The notes below the pieces were generated by a model that made no database searches, was not told the origin of the DNA, and was given only the letters and a program-made list of their open reading frames with translations. A DNA stretch of 64,000 nucleotides from Sisyra terminalis (taxonomy: Eukaryota > Arthropoda > Insecta > Neuroptera > Sisyridae): the NCBI GenBank assembly GCA_958496175.1, contig OY292274.1, forward strand, positions 4,030,001-4,094,000, read 5' to 3'. Of the stretch, positions 1 through 13,361 are shown piece after piece; position 1 is the first letter of the stretch; every line of letters begins with the position of its first letter. The position numbers and the translations under genes are program-made.

Positions 1-190
1 ATTAAAATGATATAAAAATAACACTTATATTTTATTTCTTAATATAATTTTAGATAAACTTTTTTTTATATTAAAAACACTTTGATTATTAAACTTTAAA
101 TTTCTATTGTTGATTAACTCTACATTATCTCATATTAAACATTTTATTGAGATAAAGCCTTTAGTTGCGAATGCAACGGGCAACTACTAG
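1..190 (+). mobile_element. Helitron-like family B, 3' end, cut by window edge
   Basis: The tail carries a stem GTTGC-gaat-GCAAC, then GGGCAACTA, then CTAG at 187-190 followed by T. Complete copies at 11791-12916 (-) and 55757-56903 (+) share the tail and the preceding 180 bases. Confidence 0.75.
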
Positions 191-662
191 TTTCTATATA
201 AACTACATTAATTTTTAGGTGGTCCTAATTCAATGACCAGAAATTGTAGTAGCCCTTCGATACTATAAACGATATTTAGATTGGAAGCATATTTTTTTTA
301 CAAAAATCCCCATTGACTTTAGACTTTAAACAAATGTCTTGAAAATAATTTAAAAGTTTTCTAAACTTATATCTAAAGATAATACAGCTGTTTAATTTTT
401 AACTTTCCTTGATAATATCTAAGAAATATTCACTTAAAAATGTAAAAAATCGCTCAATTCAAATTGCCTAAAGAGAGGTCCTTTTTGCTCGGTTCTAAAA
501 TGACTTCCCAAGAAACAAACTTCATAATTCTACTAATCATCTAATCACTAGTCATTTTTCCAACAAATATTTCGCTAATACCTTAATTCCATTTGAATTT
601 TTGATTGTTTAATTATGCCGAACAAATTGTTAATTAACATGTATACATTATTGGATATTATC

Positions 663-831
663 TTGGATCAGAACTAGTATGATTCAATTTATTCGCGAAA
701 ATTTAATCAAAATCTGCATAAGTCTTAAGATACGCTTTAAAGGACATTGATATCTGGTAACGTTGTATTTTTCTATTTTGTTCTTACTTTAATTCGCGAA
801 TAAATTGGGCCACAGTGGTTCTGATCCTTGT
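663..831. repeat. Small hairpin element
   Basis: GGATCAGAAC at the left and GTTCTGATCC at the right are inverted, and the arms also share AATTTATTCGCGAA. No clear target duplication is seen. The AATTCGCGAA core recurs in hairpins near 22312-22485 and 36680-36850, suggesting one family of small foldbacks. Confidence 0.5.
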
Positions 832-1889
832 TGAGAAAACCTAACTGAATTTATGAAATTCTCACGTTTAGTACTTAGTAAAACACTGCAAATGTTATAT
901 TCAGCTTTCTAGAAAACCACAAATGTTTCGAAAATAGTAAAAGACGTGAACAATAATCGAAAGTTAAAAATAAAGGATTTTGATTGAAATTTTGTTTATT
1001 AACATAACTTTTTTTTCCTGAGTTAAACCTTTGTATACTTTCATGATATGTCTGAATTCCAGTCAAATTGGTCCACTCACTATTGAGAAAAAAATATTTT
1101 CTAACTTATCCTTTCTTTTTTGATTTATTAAAAATAAAATGACATTAAAAGCTGAAATTTGGAGTATGGATGAATCATTTTAGTTCCAACACAGCCTTCA
1201 AAAATGGTCCAAATATCTTTTTAGGGCTGATTTTTCATTGTTATCGACCTATGGCCTTTTCTACACTTTTCACTTTAGCCAATATTTCTATACTTATCGG
1301 AAAACTATTTGCTGTACATGCCTCCAAATATCAGATATGCTTTAAGTTTTCCTTAAAAACCTTTTATAAATCATACACAAGTGACAGATCTTTTTTTAAG
1401 AGATAAATTATTAATTTTACTCATTTTCCACTCTATAAAATATCCTTTAAATCTTAAGAAGAGAATCCATTTCTTGCTTCAATTTGCAATTATAGTTTCA
1501 AGGTTTGGAAAAACTTTTTTTTCTTACTTGAATTGAAAGACTCTGTAATGAAATGATTAATGAAAAGGTTATTATATTAATCTCCATTCCATTGAAAAGA
1601 TTGTGAGTATTTTTAGGGCAAAAAAATAGTTTTCGTCGCGGAAAATCCCAAAAAGTATGAAAATTATTGACAATCGCTCAATTATCTGTTTATATCTCGG
1701 TTTCAATAGGTGGACAGTGACGTCACAAAAGACCCATAAGTTCAACTGTTTTCGAACCCTCATTTACTCAATAATATTAAAAAAAAAATTCTACCAAAAT
1801 ATAATAACTTAATTGAATAATGTTCACTATCGTTTAAAAAAAATGTGCATATGGTCTATTGATTCGAATGTTACATAATTGGCAAAAAA

Positions 1890-2100
1890 ATACCAATTAA
1901 TGGAGCAAAAAAATTAAATTTTAATATTTATAGAAAAGCCCTAAGCGTCTAGTTACCACTACATAAGGTTTTCCTGGAAAATATGCGAGGAAAAATCTTT
2001 TTCCAAAACTCTTGAACAACAAAAAACCATCAAAATATTCTGTAATTATTTTTTCCCAATTCCAAAAGTGTAGTTTTGGATTGATGGACGTAAATTAATT
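1890..2100. repeat. Dispersed repeat, copy 1
   Basis: The motifs TAG(T)TA(G/C)CACTACATA, GGTTTTCCT and CCAATTCCAAAAGT occur in the same order as in 50650-50780, and related sequence lies at 54180-54290. The origin is unknown. Confidence 0.4.
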
Positions 2101-3283
2101 AAATGAAATTTATTAATTAAGAACAAATAAAGTATTCGAATAAATCAAGTTCTACACTTATATCTGAAGGAACCACACCAATTAACCAATGGGATTGTAA
2201 GATTTTAAGATGTTCATTTGTTTTGATTGTTGAAATTTTGAAAATTTAACAAAGCCACTCCTTGATTTAATGCTTCGTAGATATTGTACATTGTACATAT
2301 TCAGGTTAACCACAAATACTTAATTTTTTTTCACAAAAACTAGTGAAGATTAAAACCTTCATATTTCTGAATCTTAGTATTTTATTACCACCTGTACTTA
2401 TTGAAAGTATCATTAAAATATTTAATTCTACACCGATTCAGCATGCTTGTTAACCTAGGACGTCATATCTTTCAACCACTAACCAATTAGTAGTTTATGA
2501 AATTTCATTCGTAAATTTATTAAATATCTTTGTTGAAAATTGTTAAGTTTAACCCATTCGCCAAACAAATTAAAACCACCAAATTTAAAAACACAATTGT
2601 TAATTTGTTCCACAGTAAATTAACTTTTGTGTCATATTTCAATTGTATCGTATCTAGTTAAAGTTATATAATGTTTTGGTCAGCTTTGGTGGTTGTCGAT
2701 GTCGATGGTGAGAGGATTAATATAGGATTAATTATACGCACCAAACAATATTTTGCACATGAAATATCCGTATTGTTTTAAATGATTAATAAATTATAAT
2801 TGAGATTGATTTTACAAATTTTTATAATTGACATTTTAATCAGAACTAGCGTTGACATTAATAGGTAAAATTGAAAGCTATACCACTTATGAAACCCTAT
2901 CTAAAATGGTAAGGAGACTAAAAACTATATTATTAGACAATCAAAATAGATATCGAAAGCAATGCACCAAAATATAAAGTATATTATATTGGTAAAATTT
3001 TTCATTTAAATTTATTGTGTAGGATTTTGTGTATTGAGGTGATGATGGAAGGTTGGGTTTGTAGATATAAAGGAGATTTTTGTTAATTGGATAAAAAATC
3101 AAGATCGTCGGAAAAATCTTATTTTAAAAGAAATTTATATGTTGCAAATGAATCGATTATTTTCGATAAATTATTTTCGATTTTCGATAATTAATCGAAC
3201 AAAATCTCTATCCCACATTAAAAGATTTTTATTGTATTAAAGCACAATTGCACAAGAATAATGGAGATAAAAATATAAACCTT

Positions 3284-3576
3284 ATATATAAAAATCTCGT
3301 GTCACGGTGTTTGTAGCCAAATCCTCCGAAACGGCTGGACCGATTTTCATAAAATTTTATATGTATATTTGGTAGGCATGAGAAGCGGACGTAAACTAAA
3401 TTTCATACCTCTAGAAGATTAAGGTGTCCCTCGGTAGCTTCTGCAAATTTTTACGCCTACTTGCCTATAGATTGTTTGTAATCATCGATGCTTGTGATTT
3501 ATTTTGAAAAACGCTTAGCTACCATTTGAATTTGGCATTTTTATTTGTTTAATTTATGTGTTAAAATTATAGTTAA
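3284..3576 (+). mobile_element. Helitron-like family E, 5' part of a copy split by 3577-5616
   Basis: It begins TTATATATAAAAATC and contains CGGCTGGACCGATTTT, matching on the plus strand the 5' end of the minus-strand element next to it. Its continuation resumes at 5617 (TTGATATTTTGGGAGAGTG), so the intervening element inserted into it. Confidence 0.65.
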
Positions 3577-5616
3577 CTAGCTGACCCAGCAAACTTCGTA
3601 CTGCCTAACATGCAATGAACGTAGTGTTTTATAAATGAATATGTTATCTAGTTACACTTAATTTAAATGATCAATTATTAATAATAAATTATCGATAATA
3701 AAATGAACAGAATTAAGTTCAATATTACATTAGAATAATAAATATATAAAAATAAAATAAAAATTATATAAAAAGAAATCAATTATTTCAATTGCAAGAC
3801 AATCAACACATTTCGTCGGTCTAAAGTGTTAAGCTGCTAAATTCTTTTTAACAGTGTTTTCAGGGAAAGGAAAAAAAGTAAATATAAGCTACATAAATTA
3901 CTACATAAATCAGATTTCCGATTCATTTTGCATATTAAGAAATTTTTATATTTAAATAGATTTATCAGTTTGTCATTTGATAGAATTTTTTATTCCTTCT
4001 TATTGGAACAAAAAAACAAAAAAAATTAAAAGTGAACTTAGCAGATTGAGAATTTAGGCTGACGATTTGCTTTATTGAAGCTATGTATTTGGGTTCATGC
4101 GTTACCCTCGGATTGATTCTCTCCATTGGAGTATCTTGCCATTACATATACATACAAAGTTTGTCAAATCAGATATCTTCAGCATAAAAAACAAAGTAGG
4201 GGTAGTAGACCAATTGGAGCTTGAAAAATGACGAGACCGATTATGATGATATATGATTTGTTAGATTCGTCTTCCTTCCGAATAGCAGAATAACTATTAA
4301 CATATCTTAACAATTCATGGAAAAAAATGAGTTTTTAAATAAATTAGGCTTGGCATTTTACGCAATTGGCAGTTCATGTCACCCACATTTATATATCAGT
4401 TTAATATTGTCGGTAATTTTTATTTAAGAAACGCATATAACTATTGAAACCATTGGAAGTTCGACGCAATGACTCAGTATGTTTTGAAAGCGCAATGATT
4501 TTACTGATTGGCGATTTCTCCCAAACATTTCCAATCATTCCAAGTTTAGATTCTACCAATAAAATATACTCCTGCTTAAAATCATAAAATTTGAGACACA
4601 ATGTAAAAAAATTTCAGCTGGCAACATGAGTTGCATTGCAGAATGATCCATCTACTGAAGAATTTTCCAAACAATTTTTGAATCTCGGTAATGGCAGTGT
4701 TCTTGTCGACGAATCAAACGTATTGACTTAATTTCCTTCGAATTTTGTCTCATTCAAAAATTTTACTTAATTGCTAGCTTTTTTATAAAACAGCAGGATA
4801 ACGTTTAAATCAGTTTAATTGGAATAAAAATTCAAACCAATAACACGGCTATTACCGATATTCATTCATTTCTAGGATAAATCTTCTGCAGATCAATCGT
4901 TCAGTTATGTTTTTTTGTTTATGTTTTTTTTTCCAGGCGAAGTTTCTTCATATGGTTCCATAAATTTGAAAATTTAAGGCAAGCATTTATTTTTTAAACA
5001 GAAGTCGATCCTTAATGTCTAAAGTCGTCCACTTCTGCAATTCGAAATGCAGAACGACTAATCTGGAAAAGTGTTTTCCAAACAATTTATCGATATTGGT
5101 AATGGGAAAATTTCTGTTGACACATCATCGGGATACATTATTTTCCCTATCAATTTTTATCACTTTACTAAGTTAATAGTGTTCCCAAACTTTGCTCAAA
5201 ATTACAAAAAATTCCACGTACTGCTTTGTGATACATAATAAATGCAAAATGAAATGCCAAAATTATGTGGACTTACAATCTTGACTTACAACACTCTCCC
5301 AAAATATGAATTAAATAATTATTTTAACACAAAATATATAAATAAAAACGTCAAATTCATACGTTGCTAAGCTTTTTCCAAATAAATCACAGGAATCGAT
5401 GATTACAAATAATATTAGACGTAAAAAGCAAGTAGGCGTAAAATTTATAAATAAATAAATTCATTGTTAAAACATTGCTAAAACAAATCGAATTGTAAAT
5501 CTAAACCATCCTCAAACTCCCTCGAATACACACAAAAAATTTCATCAAAATTGGTCCGGCCGTTTAGGAGGAGTTCAGTTACAAGCACACGTACAGCAGA
5601 TTTATATATATAAAGA
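3577..5616 (-). mobile_element. Complete non-autonomous Helitron-like element, family E
   Basis: On the minus strand it starts TCTTTATATATATAAATC at 5616 and ends ...GGGTCAGCTAG at 3577, between host A and T, with no target duplication. Subterminal GGCCGGACCAATTTTGATG is typical of this family. It is about 2.04 kb and I saw no Rep or helicase coding, so it would depend on an autonomous relative. It sits inside an older plus-strand copy of the same family. Confidence 0.78.
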
Positions 5617-6010
5617 TTGATATTTTGGGAGAGTGTTGTAAGTCGACGTCATTTTGGCATTTTATTTTGCATTTATTATGTATCATAACGCAGTGCTTGA
5701 AAAATTGTGTACGATTTATTTGAATTTATAGAAAAATATTTTGTTTATGTTTATTAGTAACCATGAATTTTTAAAATTGATGCTCCAAACATTGAATCAC
5801 AGCTATTTCAATTTATTAATCGACATTACAAAATATGCAAGCTACATTGAAAATTGTAATGCTTTCAAGTCGCACGGCCTGTCGTTCGGAATCATAGGGA
5901 TATGTGAAATCCAAAATTGTTAAGATATTGTTAATATAAAATTGTTAATAGTTATTCTGCTATTTGGAGTGAAGACAAATCTAACAAATTATATATCATC
6001 AATCTTAGTA
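5617..6010 (+). mobile_element. Helitron-like family E, continuation of the split plus-strand copy
   Basis: TTTTGGGAGAGTGTTGTAAG and the following TTGCATTTATTATGTATCA match, inverted, the interior of the 3577-5616 element near 5215-5310. The 3' end of this copy was not found, so the right boundary is approximate. Confidence 0.55.
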
Positions 6011-7324
6011 TAATTTCATTAACGACAATGATATAACAATAAAAACTAAATGTAAAAATAAGTCATTTTTTTAATTTAAAAACTCAAAATTTCACAAAAA
6101 TCATTAAGATACAAATATATAAGCCAACGGTGCAGCTTAAATTTTTTTCAAGCAAAGCACATTATATACTTACGATAAAACGTAGCACAAATTGGAGACT
6201 AGGGAGCACTTATTTTTTTCTGATTCCTAAAACTACTAGTCCCTGGTGTCTACTTCTTGATTATCTTTAACTTTAATAAAATTCACAAAAATGTACGTTC
6301 TCGGCCGTCTTGTTCCATTTCAATCTTATTCTAAAATTTGAACAATGCATTCTTGTTTCATGTAATGTTGCAGAATATAAAGTTATCATAAAAATGAAAA
6401 GTTGATAACGGGACATTTCATCTTTTATATCCGCTCCCAGATTTATCTTTCAATCTTTATAGCCTTGACTTATCCTAATATCCTGATACGGTATTGAAAA
6501 TGTAAGGCCGAGGATATTATATTGTTGCAAATGATACAATTTTATGGAAATCTATTATATAAGAAGTAGTTTCTTTTTTTGTTGCAAAATTTCGCCCCTG
6601 CACCCTTCGTTTGTATTTTTTTTGTACAACGAAATTTGTGAAGGTACGGTTTTAAGTATCTACTTTTTTTCATGAAAATCCTAAGAAATCTGTCTAAAAT
6701 TTTTTTTTAAGTATCTATATATTGTAAACTATGCATGATATCGAAAAAAAATATTCTTCATTTTCGTTTTATTTTTTCGAAGTTTATAAAAATCCGTCGT
6801 TAAATCGTGGCACCAAAAGAATCGTAATGTCCCCCTTGGTTTATTTTTGTGTAATTAATTTGAGAGATCGTTTAGTTTCACAAAATATTATCGATGCGCT
6901 AATGTATATTATCCATTACGCGTAATAAGCATGCCTATTACACGTATTTGCCAAACTATTCTGCCTAGTTCTTGTATTTAATAAAATAGTTACGTTTTTC
7001 ATGATATAAGTATTTTTTGTAGGCATCTAGGTCTATCTATTAGGTATCTGTGTATAAATAATCAATTTAATCATTTACTATACACTACACAACTATACAC
7101 TTATTATTAAAATATCTGAATTTCAACTAGGTATACAATTGAACCATATTGGATAGTCTCGAGTTTACTATACATGATTTGGCGTATGCCTTTTACTCTG
7201 GACGAGCATTTTAAATTTCTTTTATCATTATAACTTACCGTATACTTAACACTCTAAACACACACCGTCTTTAAATTGTCATTCTTTCTCTGTCGATAGG
7301 AGTCACTAACTTAAGCTCACAAAA

Positions 7325-7571
7325 ATGCCGGTAAGAATTTTCTTTTAGTTCGCCGAATTTCAAGGGATACTCGGTAACTAATATATTTATTTGTGAATAC
7401 GTATTTTCGTATTTTCAGGTTAATAATATGTGAAAGCCAAAAAGCTTTATGCTCACTTATATATATATATATATATATATTATTAACCTGAAAATACGTA
7501 TTCACAAATAAATATATTAGTTACCGAGTATCCCTTGAAATTCGGCGAACTAAAAGAAAATTCTTACCGGC

Positions 7572-7573
<2 letters not shown>
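7325..7573. repeat. Nearly perfect hairpin of about 100-bp arms around a TA repeat
   Basis: The left arm (7325-7431, from ATGCCGGTAAGAATT) is repeated inverted at 7479-7573. The main difference is a tandem GTATTTTC duplication in the left arm. The left arm is in register with the surrounding Helitron, so the right arm is a secondary inverted duplication. Confidence 0.8.
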
Positions 7574-7619
<46 letters not shown>

Positions 7620-7622
7620 CTA

Positions 7623-8110
7623 GACTGGGCCAAAAAAAATCGACAATTTTTTTTTGATAAGTATATCGAAAATATTGTTCAAAGTGCCAAAAAAAGAAAT
7701 ATCGGGAAGATTACAGCCCTTAATATTAATATTAAGGGGTCTATCATCTTTCAATTCGAATTTTTATTTGTGCTTTCATTTTCGCGTCAATGCTGTCAAA
7801 CTATCAATGTAAAAATAATCATCTGCATATATATTTATAGAAAATTAAATTCCGTTCAAAAAACGTCTCTTTAAAAATTTTTGCCAGACCCGCCGTTTCC
7901 GAATAATCAAACTTTAAACATTGATATAATTTTTAGATTTATCTTCTTTATTTTGGAATTTTGTAACTAACGGACAAATAAATATATAGAAATGTATAAT
8001 AAAGATTATTGAAGGGAATTTAATGCTCTACAAAAAAGGTGTCTTATCGTTTTTACATAAAATCACTTCCTCAAAAGATATTGACTATTAAAGTTGAAGA
8101 AAAAATTAAA
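7623..8110 (+). mobile_element. TA-duplication MITE, truncated copy of 60904-61618
   Basis: It starts TA-GACTGGGCCAAAAAAAATC and follows the left half of the 60904-61618 element, including ATCGAAAATATTGTTCAA and GAATTTAATGCTCTACAAAA. The right terminal repeat is absent, replaced by TA repeats. Confidence 0.7.
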
Positions 8111-8156
8111 TGATTGTTCTTTTGGTTGTTGAACAAATTTTGAGAGTGATTTTATT

Positions 8157-8203
8157 TATATATATATATATAAATACAATAATATATATATATATATATA
8201 CAG

Positions 8204-8232
<29 letters not shown>
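8157..8232. repeat. TA microsatellite, interrupted
   Basis: Runs of alternating T and A are broken by short spacers. Other TA tracts lie at 7458-7481, 7574-7613, 8500-8540, 13607-13640 and 47770-47833. Confidence 0.9.
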
Positions 8233-8237
<5 letters not shown>

Positions 8238-8387
8238 TACATTAAATAATAATTGTAAGTAAAGCTACCTGTAAATTAAAATCGAATTTTACAGCTAATA
8301 AATGAGTTATGTGCAACTACCATTAATATTGCAAATGTATAATGAGAATGATATTGTTATTATATATAATCGATTGTTATTATATAT

Positions 8388-8496
8388 CGAATTTTATAAT
8401 TTTAGAATGAATTTTATATGAATGTTTATAAGGTTTATAACAACTAAACAAGTTGGTAACCACGGTTATCAATTGTAATTTTTAAGCAGGATACTC

Positions 8497-8547
<51 letters not shown>

Positions 8548-8697
8548 GAATATGTATATGTATATGTATATGTACATTTATATATATATATATATACAGG
8601 GAGTATCCTGTTTAAAAATTACAAGTGATAACAGTGGTTACCAACTTGTTTAGTTGTTATAAACATTCATATAAAATTCATTCTAAAATTATTTTGT
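8388..8697. repeat. Inverted repeat flanking a TA tract
   Basis: The arm ending AAGCAGGATACTCTCTGTA (about 8391-8500) is repeated inverted from ACAGGGAGTATCCTGTTTA (8596-8697). Both arms contain AACTAAACAAGTTGGTAACC. It is probably one hairpin MITE whose centre is the TA run. The left arm has an extra TTTATAAGG copy. Confidence 0.7.
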
Positions 8698-11600
8698 GCT
8701 CTATACAATTAGGGACTTTTTAACCAATTATTTTTAGGTAAGATTTTATATTTAATTGTATGATTTATTTATTTAATAAATATTTTTAGTAATTGGTCAA
8801 GTCTTTCCTGAATTCTCGATTACATATAAATATATATGTATGTCAGAAATTAAATTTTTAAGCCTTTTTATTTCTAATAAAAAACCAACTTTGTTTTATT
8901 TTAAGCGATAAAACATTTCGTCTATAATGGTACTTACGAAATTTCGATTGTTTATTAGACGTTATACCGTACAAGCTTTGCCAACATTTTTCACTCTTTA
9001 AGAGTAGGAATTATCGAAACCCTTTCTTATTATATATCTGCGTTGTATAAGAAAAAGTCTTTCCAAATTCATCGACACAAATATACATTTGTATTTGAAA
9101 AGGCAATGTAAAACGAAAAAAAATATGACCTATTTTATTTTGATTATCATGACTTAAAAGCTTGTCGATTTCGCACATTTGGATGTTGTTCCTACAAAAT
9201 TGTTGGAAATTGGTGAAAAGCGTGGAAGTAAATTCAAATATTTTATTTGTTTTCATTAACAATAATTAGTTTTCAAATTATTCAGAATACCGAAGAAAAG
9301 TTTGAATGGAAGATTTTATATTTTAATTTATAATGAAATATATTATAAAAAATTGCTCTCTTAATGCTTTTCAGTAGAATATATAATTGCGCCAAGTCAT
9401 AAAAAAAGTTAGATTTTAAAAAGTTTGATTTTTGAAAAACAAACAAAAATTAAAAACCTCCTCTTTGGTATTTGGTATAAGATGTCTACTGCTTATAAGG
9501 AATATATCGAATATTAAAATTTCATCAGTCAGAGGGGGTATATAAATACACGATTTTTTATATGCATGGTCTTAAAAATTTATTTACTTTAAGCTTTATC
9601 ACCATTATTATTACTACTTTTACTTTTTTAGTCAATATTTCCTTACTGAGCAATCCTAAGAGTCTATTTACGACAATAAAGTTAAAAAAAAGTTTACTGT
9701 AAGATTTGAATCCACGTCTTTAATTATGAACAACAGAATATCAGATACGTAAGTCAATGCGCTATTATCATATCTATAAATTCTATGTTTATTATACAAA
9801 AACCTTTATATTTCAACGAGGCATTTTTTGTACTTTTAATTGAAATTACTGTGCTTTTTATTACTTCAACTAAAAGGACTAATACAAACTATTTTCTAAC
9901 TTTTAAATACCTTTCCAACGATATGTAACTCGCCTGTCTCAAGTAAATTTTTTTTCATCCCTCAGTTTTTACGTAAGGTAGACCTCCTCTTATTATTTTT
10001 AAGGAATGAAAAGTAGCCTAATGTGAATGGGTAATTGTATTGTATCTTAATACCAAATTTCATTAAATTCGGTTGTTCCGTTCTTTAGTTAAATCAGGAC
10101 ACACAGTTGACAGACAAAAATTTTAAAAATGTTAAATTTGGAATAAGGGCCTCTTGAAACAAATATTTACCCTAAAATTAGGTTTAAAATCGAAATGTAC
10201 AGATAGGCATAAGAATTTTATATATAAGTATAGATGGAAAGCCATGATGAGTTGATAAGTGATAGTTGAAATTATATTTGTATCATTAATGTTTTAAAGA
10301 AAACATAAATGATGGAAGAAAAAAAAATCTCTTATTTACTAATTTATGTAAATCTTCAATAAAATTTTAACTATACCAATTAACTTATTGATTCATTTTC
10401 CCGAATTAAAATAGACTTTTGATGGAACATTTTCCTATGTATATAAGTAGTTTGTTAAGAGCTAAATACAGAATAAAATTTCTTAAATCTTTTTTGTGTG
10501 CTTTGGTTAGTGTTACGCCAATAATAAACTAATAGCAGGAAGTCTTAAAATATTCACCTTAAACAGATAAAGTTTTGTTCAAACTACCATGAGGATGATT
10601 TGAATGAAATTTACGAGGCCGTTTTTCTTCGCATTGAGTTATTCGCTTTGTCTCACTTTCGTTATTTCCGTTTTAGTACTTTACTGCGACGTAGTCTCGC
10701 CTTGGTAACTAAGTAAAACGTGTTTCGTTGTGTGAAATTTACACTCTGAAAATTTGCTCTAGAGAACAGTTTCGAGCATTTTATTCTTCACATAACTAAA
10801 TGTTAACCACAAGGTGTGCGAGTAATACTTGCACATCTAGAATTGGGCAAACGCAAATACTTACATGAAGAAGCAAATGTGAATTGGGAAAATGTTTGCA
10901 AGGGTTTGGCTGCTCGCCATTTTATACATTGTATCTACTTATTCATGTCTGTACATAAACATTTCGTACTGTTGAACTAGAAATGGAGGAAATCCAGCAC
11001 CTGTGCAGCTTTATCTGAGTGAAACATCTTTAAAGCCTCTAGATACTATCAACGAGAACAATCAATAAACAACATTAAGCTTTGTATTTCGTTTCTTTAT
11101 TTTGCAATACTTTTGTGAACACATAAACTTTTCTACTTTTTTAATATCACCAAAGTCGTAATTTACGAACATATGAACCGAATACAGTTGAAATAATGAA
11201 ATATGAAATGAAGTATGCAAAGTTTAAAATGTAACATTGCATTTAAAGTCGCCATGTAATATCAAATACAGAGATAGTGTCGACGTATAGTTACGACCTA
11301 CACACAGTTGAACATTTTACCCCTGTGAAGTGCCACCCTTTTCTTACATAACCACCCATTTTTCGACGTTTTCCCTCGTCACTTTTTTTTTACTATTTTG
11401 CCAGATCTCGAATAGAATCAAGACCAAGAATCGACATTGCTTTACGTTACCTCTACGACGACAATCATCTTTTTTCGTCTGCATCACTTCTATATGCTAG
11501 ACGTTTATGTACATTGAACGTTAAATTGCATGTAAAGAATTCCACATTTTATGTCAATACTCAGAGTTCAGTTGGTATTTTTTTTCTCCTAAGAATTAAA

Positions 11601-11790
11601 ATCAGCCTTGTATCAATTTATGACTCACAATTAAAGTGTAATTTAAAAAAAAAAATGCAATTAGTATTACAGTAGAACATGAAAATGCAATTCCTTTTTT
11701 ATCGAATAAATATGATCAAGTATGACAATACTTACCTAAAGGTAACTAAAGATCAAATATTTTTTTTTCATAAGGAAATTATTTTATGAA

Positions 11791-12916
11791 CTAGTAGTTG
11801 CCCGTCGCATTTGCAACTAAAGGTTTTATCTCAATAAAATGTTTAATATGAGATAATGTAGAGTTAATCAATAATCGGAATTTTAAATTTAATAATTAAA
11901 GTGTTATTAATATAAAAAAAAGTTTATCAAAAACTATATTAAGAAATAAAATATAAGTGTTATTTTTATATCATTTTAATAACATTTTATATAACGTCAT
12001 TTCACTAAATTAATATGAAAGCTTAATACTTATGTAGTACTTATACCAAATTGGCGATTTTAAATTTTGGTTCGTTTTTCAACAATCAAACTTTTAAAAT
12101 CTATTTTATTTTATGAACCAATGGTTGTGTTCTGGAGTAATTATATATTCGGCTGAAAAGCAATATATATTTCCACTGTCAATTCAAAAACAAAATCTTC
12201 GGTACTAACTTTTTTCGGTATTTAGAACAATTTGAAAACCAATTATTGTTATTGAAAATAAATAAAATATTCGTATTTACTTCCACGCTTTCCACCTATT
12301 TCCAACAATTTTGTATGTACAACGTCCAAATGTGCGATATCGAATAGCTTTTTAGTCATGTTAACTAACATAAAGAAGGTCATTATTTTTTTTCGTTTTA
12401 CATTGTATTTTCAAATATTAGTGCACATTTGTGTCGATGAAATTTGGAAAGTGTTTTCCTTAAACGATGCAGATATATAATAAGAAAGGGTTTTTGAAAA
12501 TTTCTCCCCTAAAAGAGTGAAAAACGTTAGCAAAGTTTGTAAGGGATAACGATTAATAAACAATCGAAATTTCAAATTTAATAATCAATCAAAGTCCGTT
12601 AAAAGCGAAACGTTATTACTGCTTAGTATAAAACAAAGTTGGTTTATTATTAGAAACAAAAACTTAGAGTCTGCTTAAAAATTTAAACTCTGATAAGTAG
12701 TTATATTTGAAAAAGGTTAAGTTAAGTTTATAAGTGAGTTTTTTTGGCTTTCACATGTTGTAAAGCTGAAAATTCGAAATTCGTATTCACAAATAAATAC
12801 ATTAGTCAGTGAGTACCCCTACCAACGTTTTGAATGCGTAAGTGGGGATAACAGAGCGCATGCGCATAGCCTATTCTGAACGGACACACGGCAAGATAGC
12901 CAATTTATATATATGA
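11791..12916 (-). mobile_element. Complete Helitron-like family B element
   Basis: On the minus strand it starts TCATATATATAAATTGGC after A (12917) and ends GGGCAACTACTAG before T (11790). The 3' stem is TTGC/GC(G)A-type. It is 1.13 kb and non-coding. Inside, about 12270-12560 is shared with 9010-9290 and 56170-56480. Confidence 0.8.
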
Positions 12917-12945
12917 TGTTACCAATAGGTGCATTGCATTTATAT

Positions 12946-13351
12946 TGTAACGTGACGTTTCAAAACTGTATTGAGATGGCGTTTATTCGTTCTATAATTT
13001 CTTTTAGAAATAAATAATCACTTTCACACTTAACAATCACTTTTTTTTAAACATTTGTCAAAACAATCACTTAAATGACAATAATCATTTTTAAATCGAA
13101 ATCGCTTTGTTGTAACGGAAAGTCAAACTGAACTTCCATTACTGAACTCCGATACAGAACTGTAACTGTCATGCACTGAGCGCTTTGTATACCCGCAACC
13201 CAACATTCCAGAGTGTTCTAGCTTTCCCTAGACATTTCTAGAACAATCTATATGTGCATTCGCATTGGCGGGAGAGAGAAAGAAGTCACTCAGCCAATCG
13301 CGTGCCGGCATGGCACAAAGAGAGAGACAGACTTTGTTCCTTTCTGTTACA
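12946..13351 (-). mobile_element. Solo LTR, probably Ty3/gypsy-like
   Basis: The 406-bp unit begins TGTAACGTG and ends CTGTTACA on the plus strand, with ATAT directly repeated on both sides (12942-12945 and 13352-13355). Read on the minus strand it has TGTAACAG at its start, a TATA-like GGGTATACAAAGC promoter, a candidate poly(A) signal AATAAACGCC, and ACGTTACA at its end. No internal retroviral-type region or second LTR adjoins, so it is a solo LTR left by recombination. Superfamily is inferred from the 4-bp duplication. Confidence 0.75.
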
Positions 13352-13361
13352 ATATTTTTCA

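Larger units (their letters stand above)
7090..10234 (-). mobile_element. Helitron-like family A remnant with later insertions
   Basis: The 5' end at 10234 reads TCTATACTTATATATAAAA on the minus strand and is preceded by A. The segments 9500-10234 and 7090-7330 match, inverted, the complete family A copies at 46805-48816 and 51097-53261. The CTAG 3' end is missing. TA-repeat hairpins and a TA-duplication MITE now occupy 7325-8700. Confidence 0.65.
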
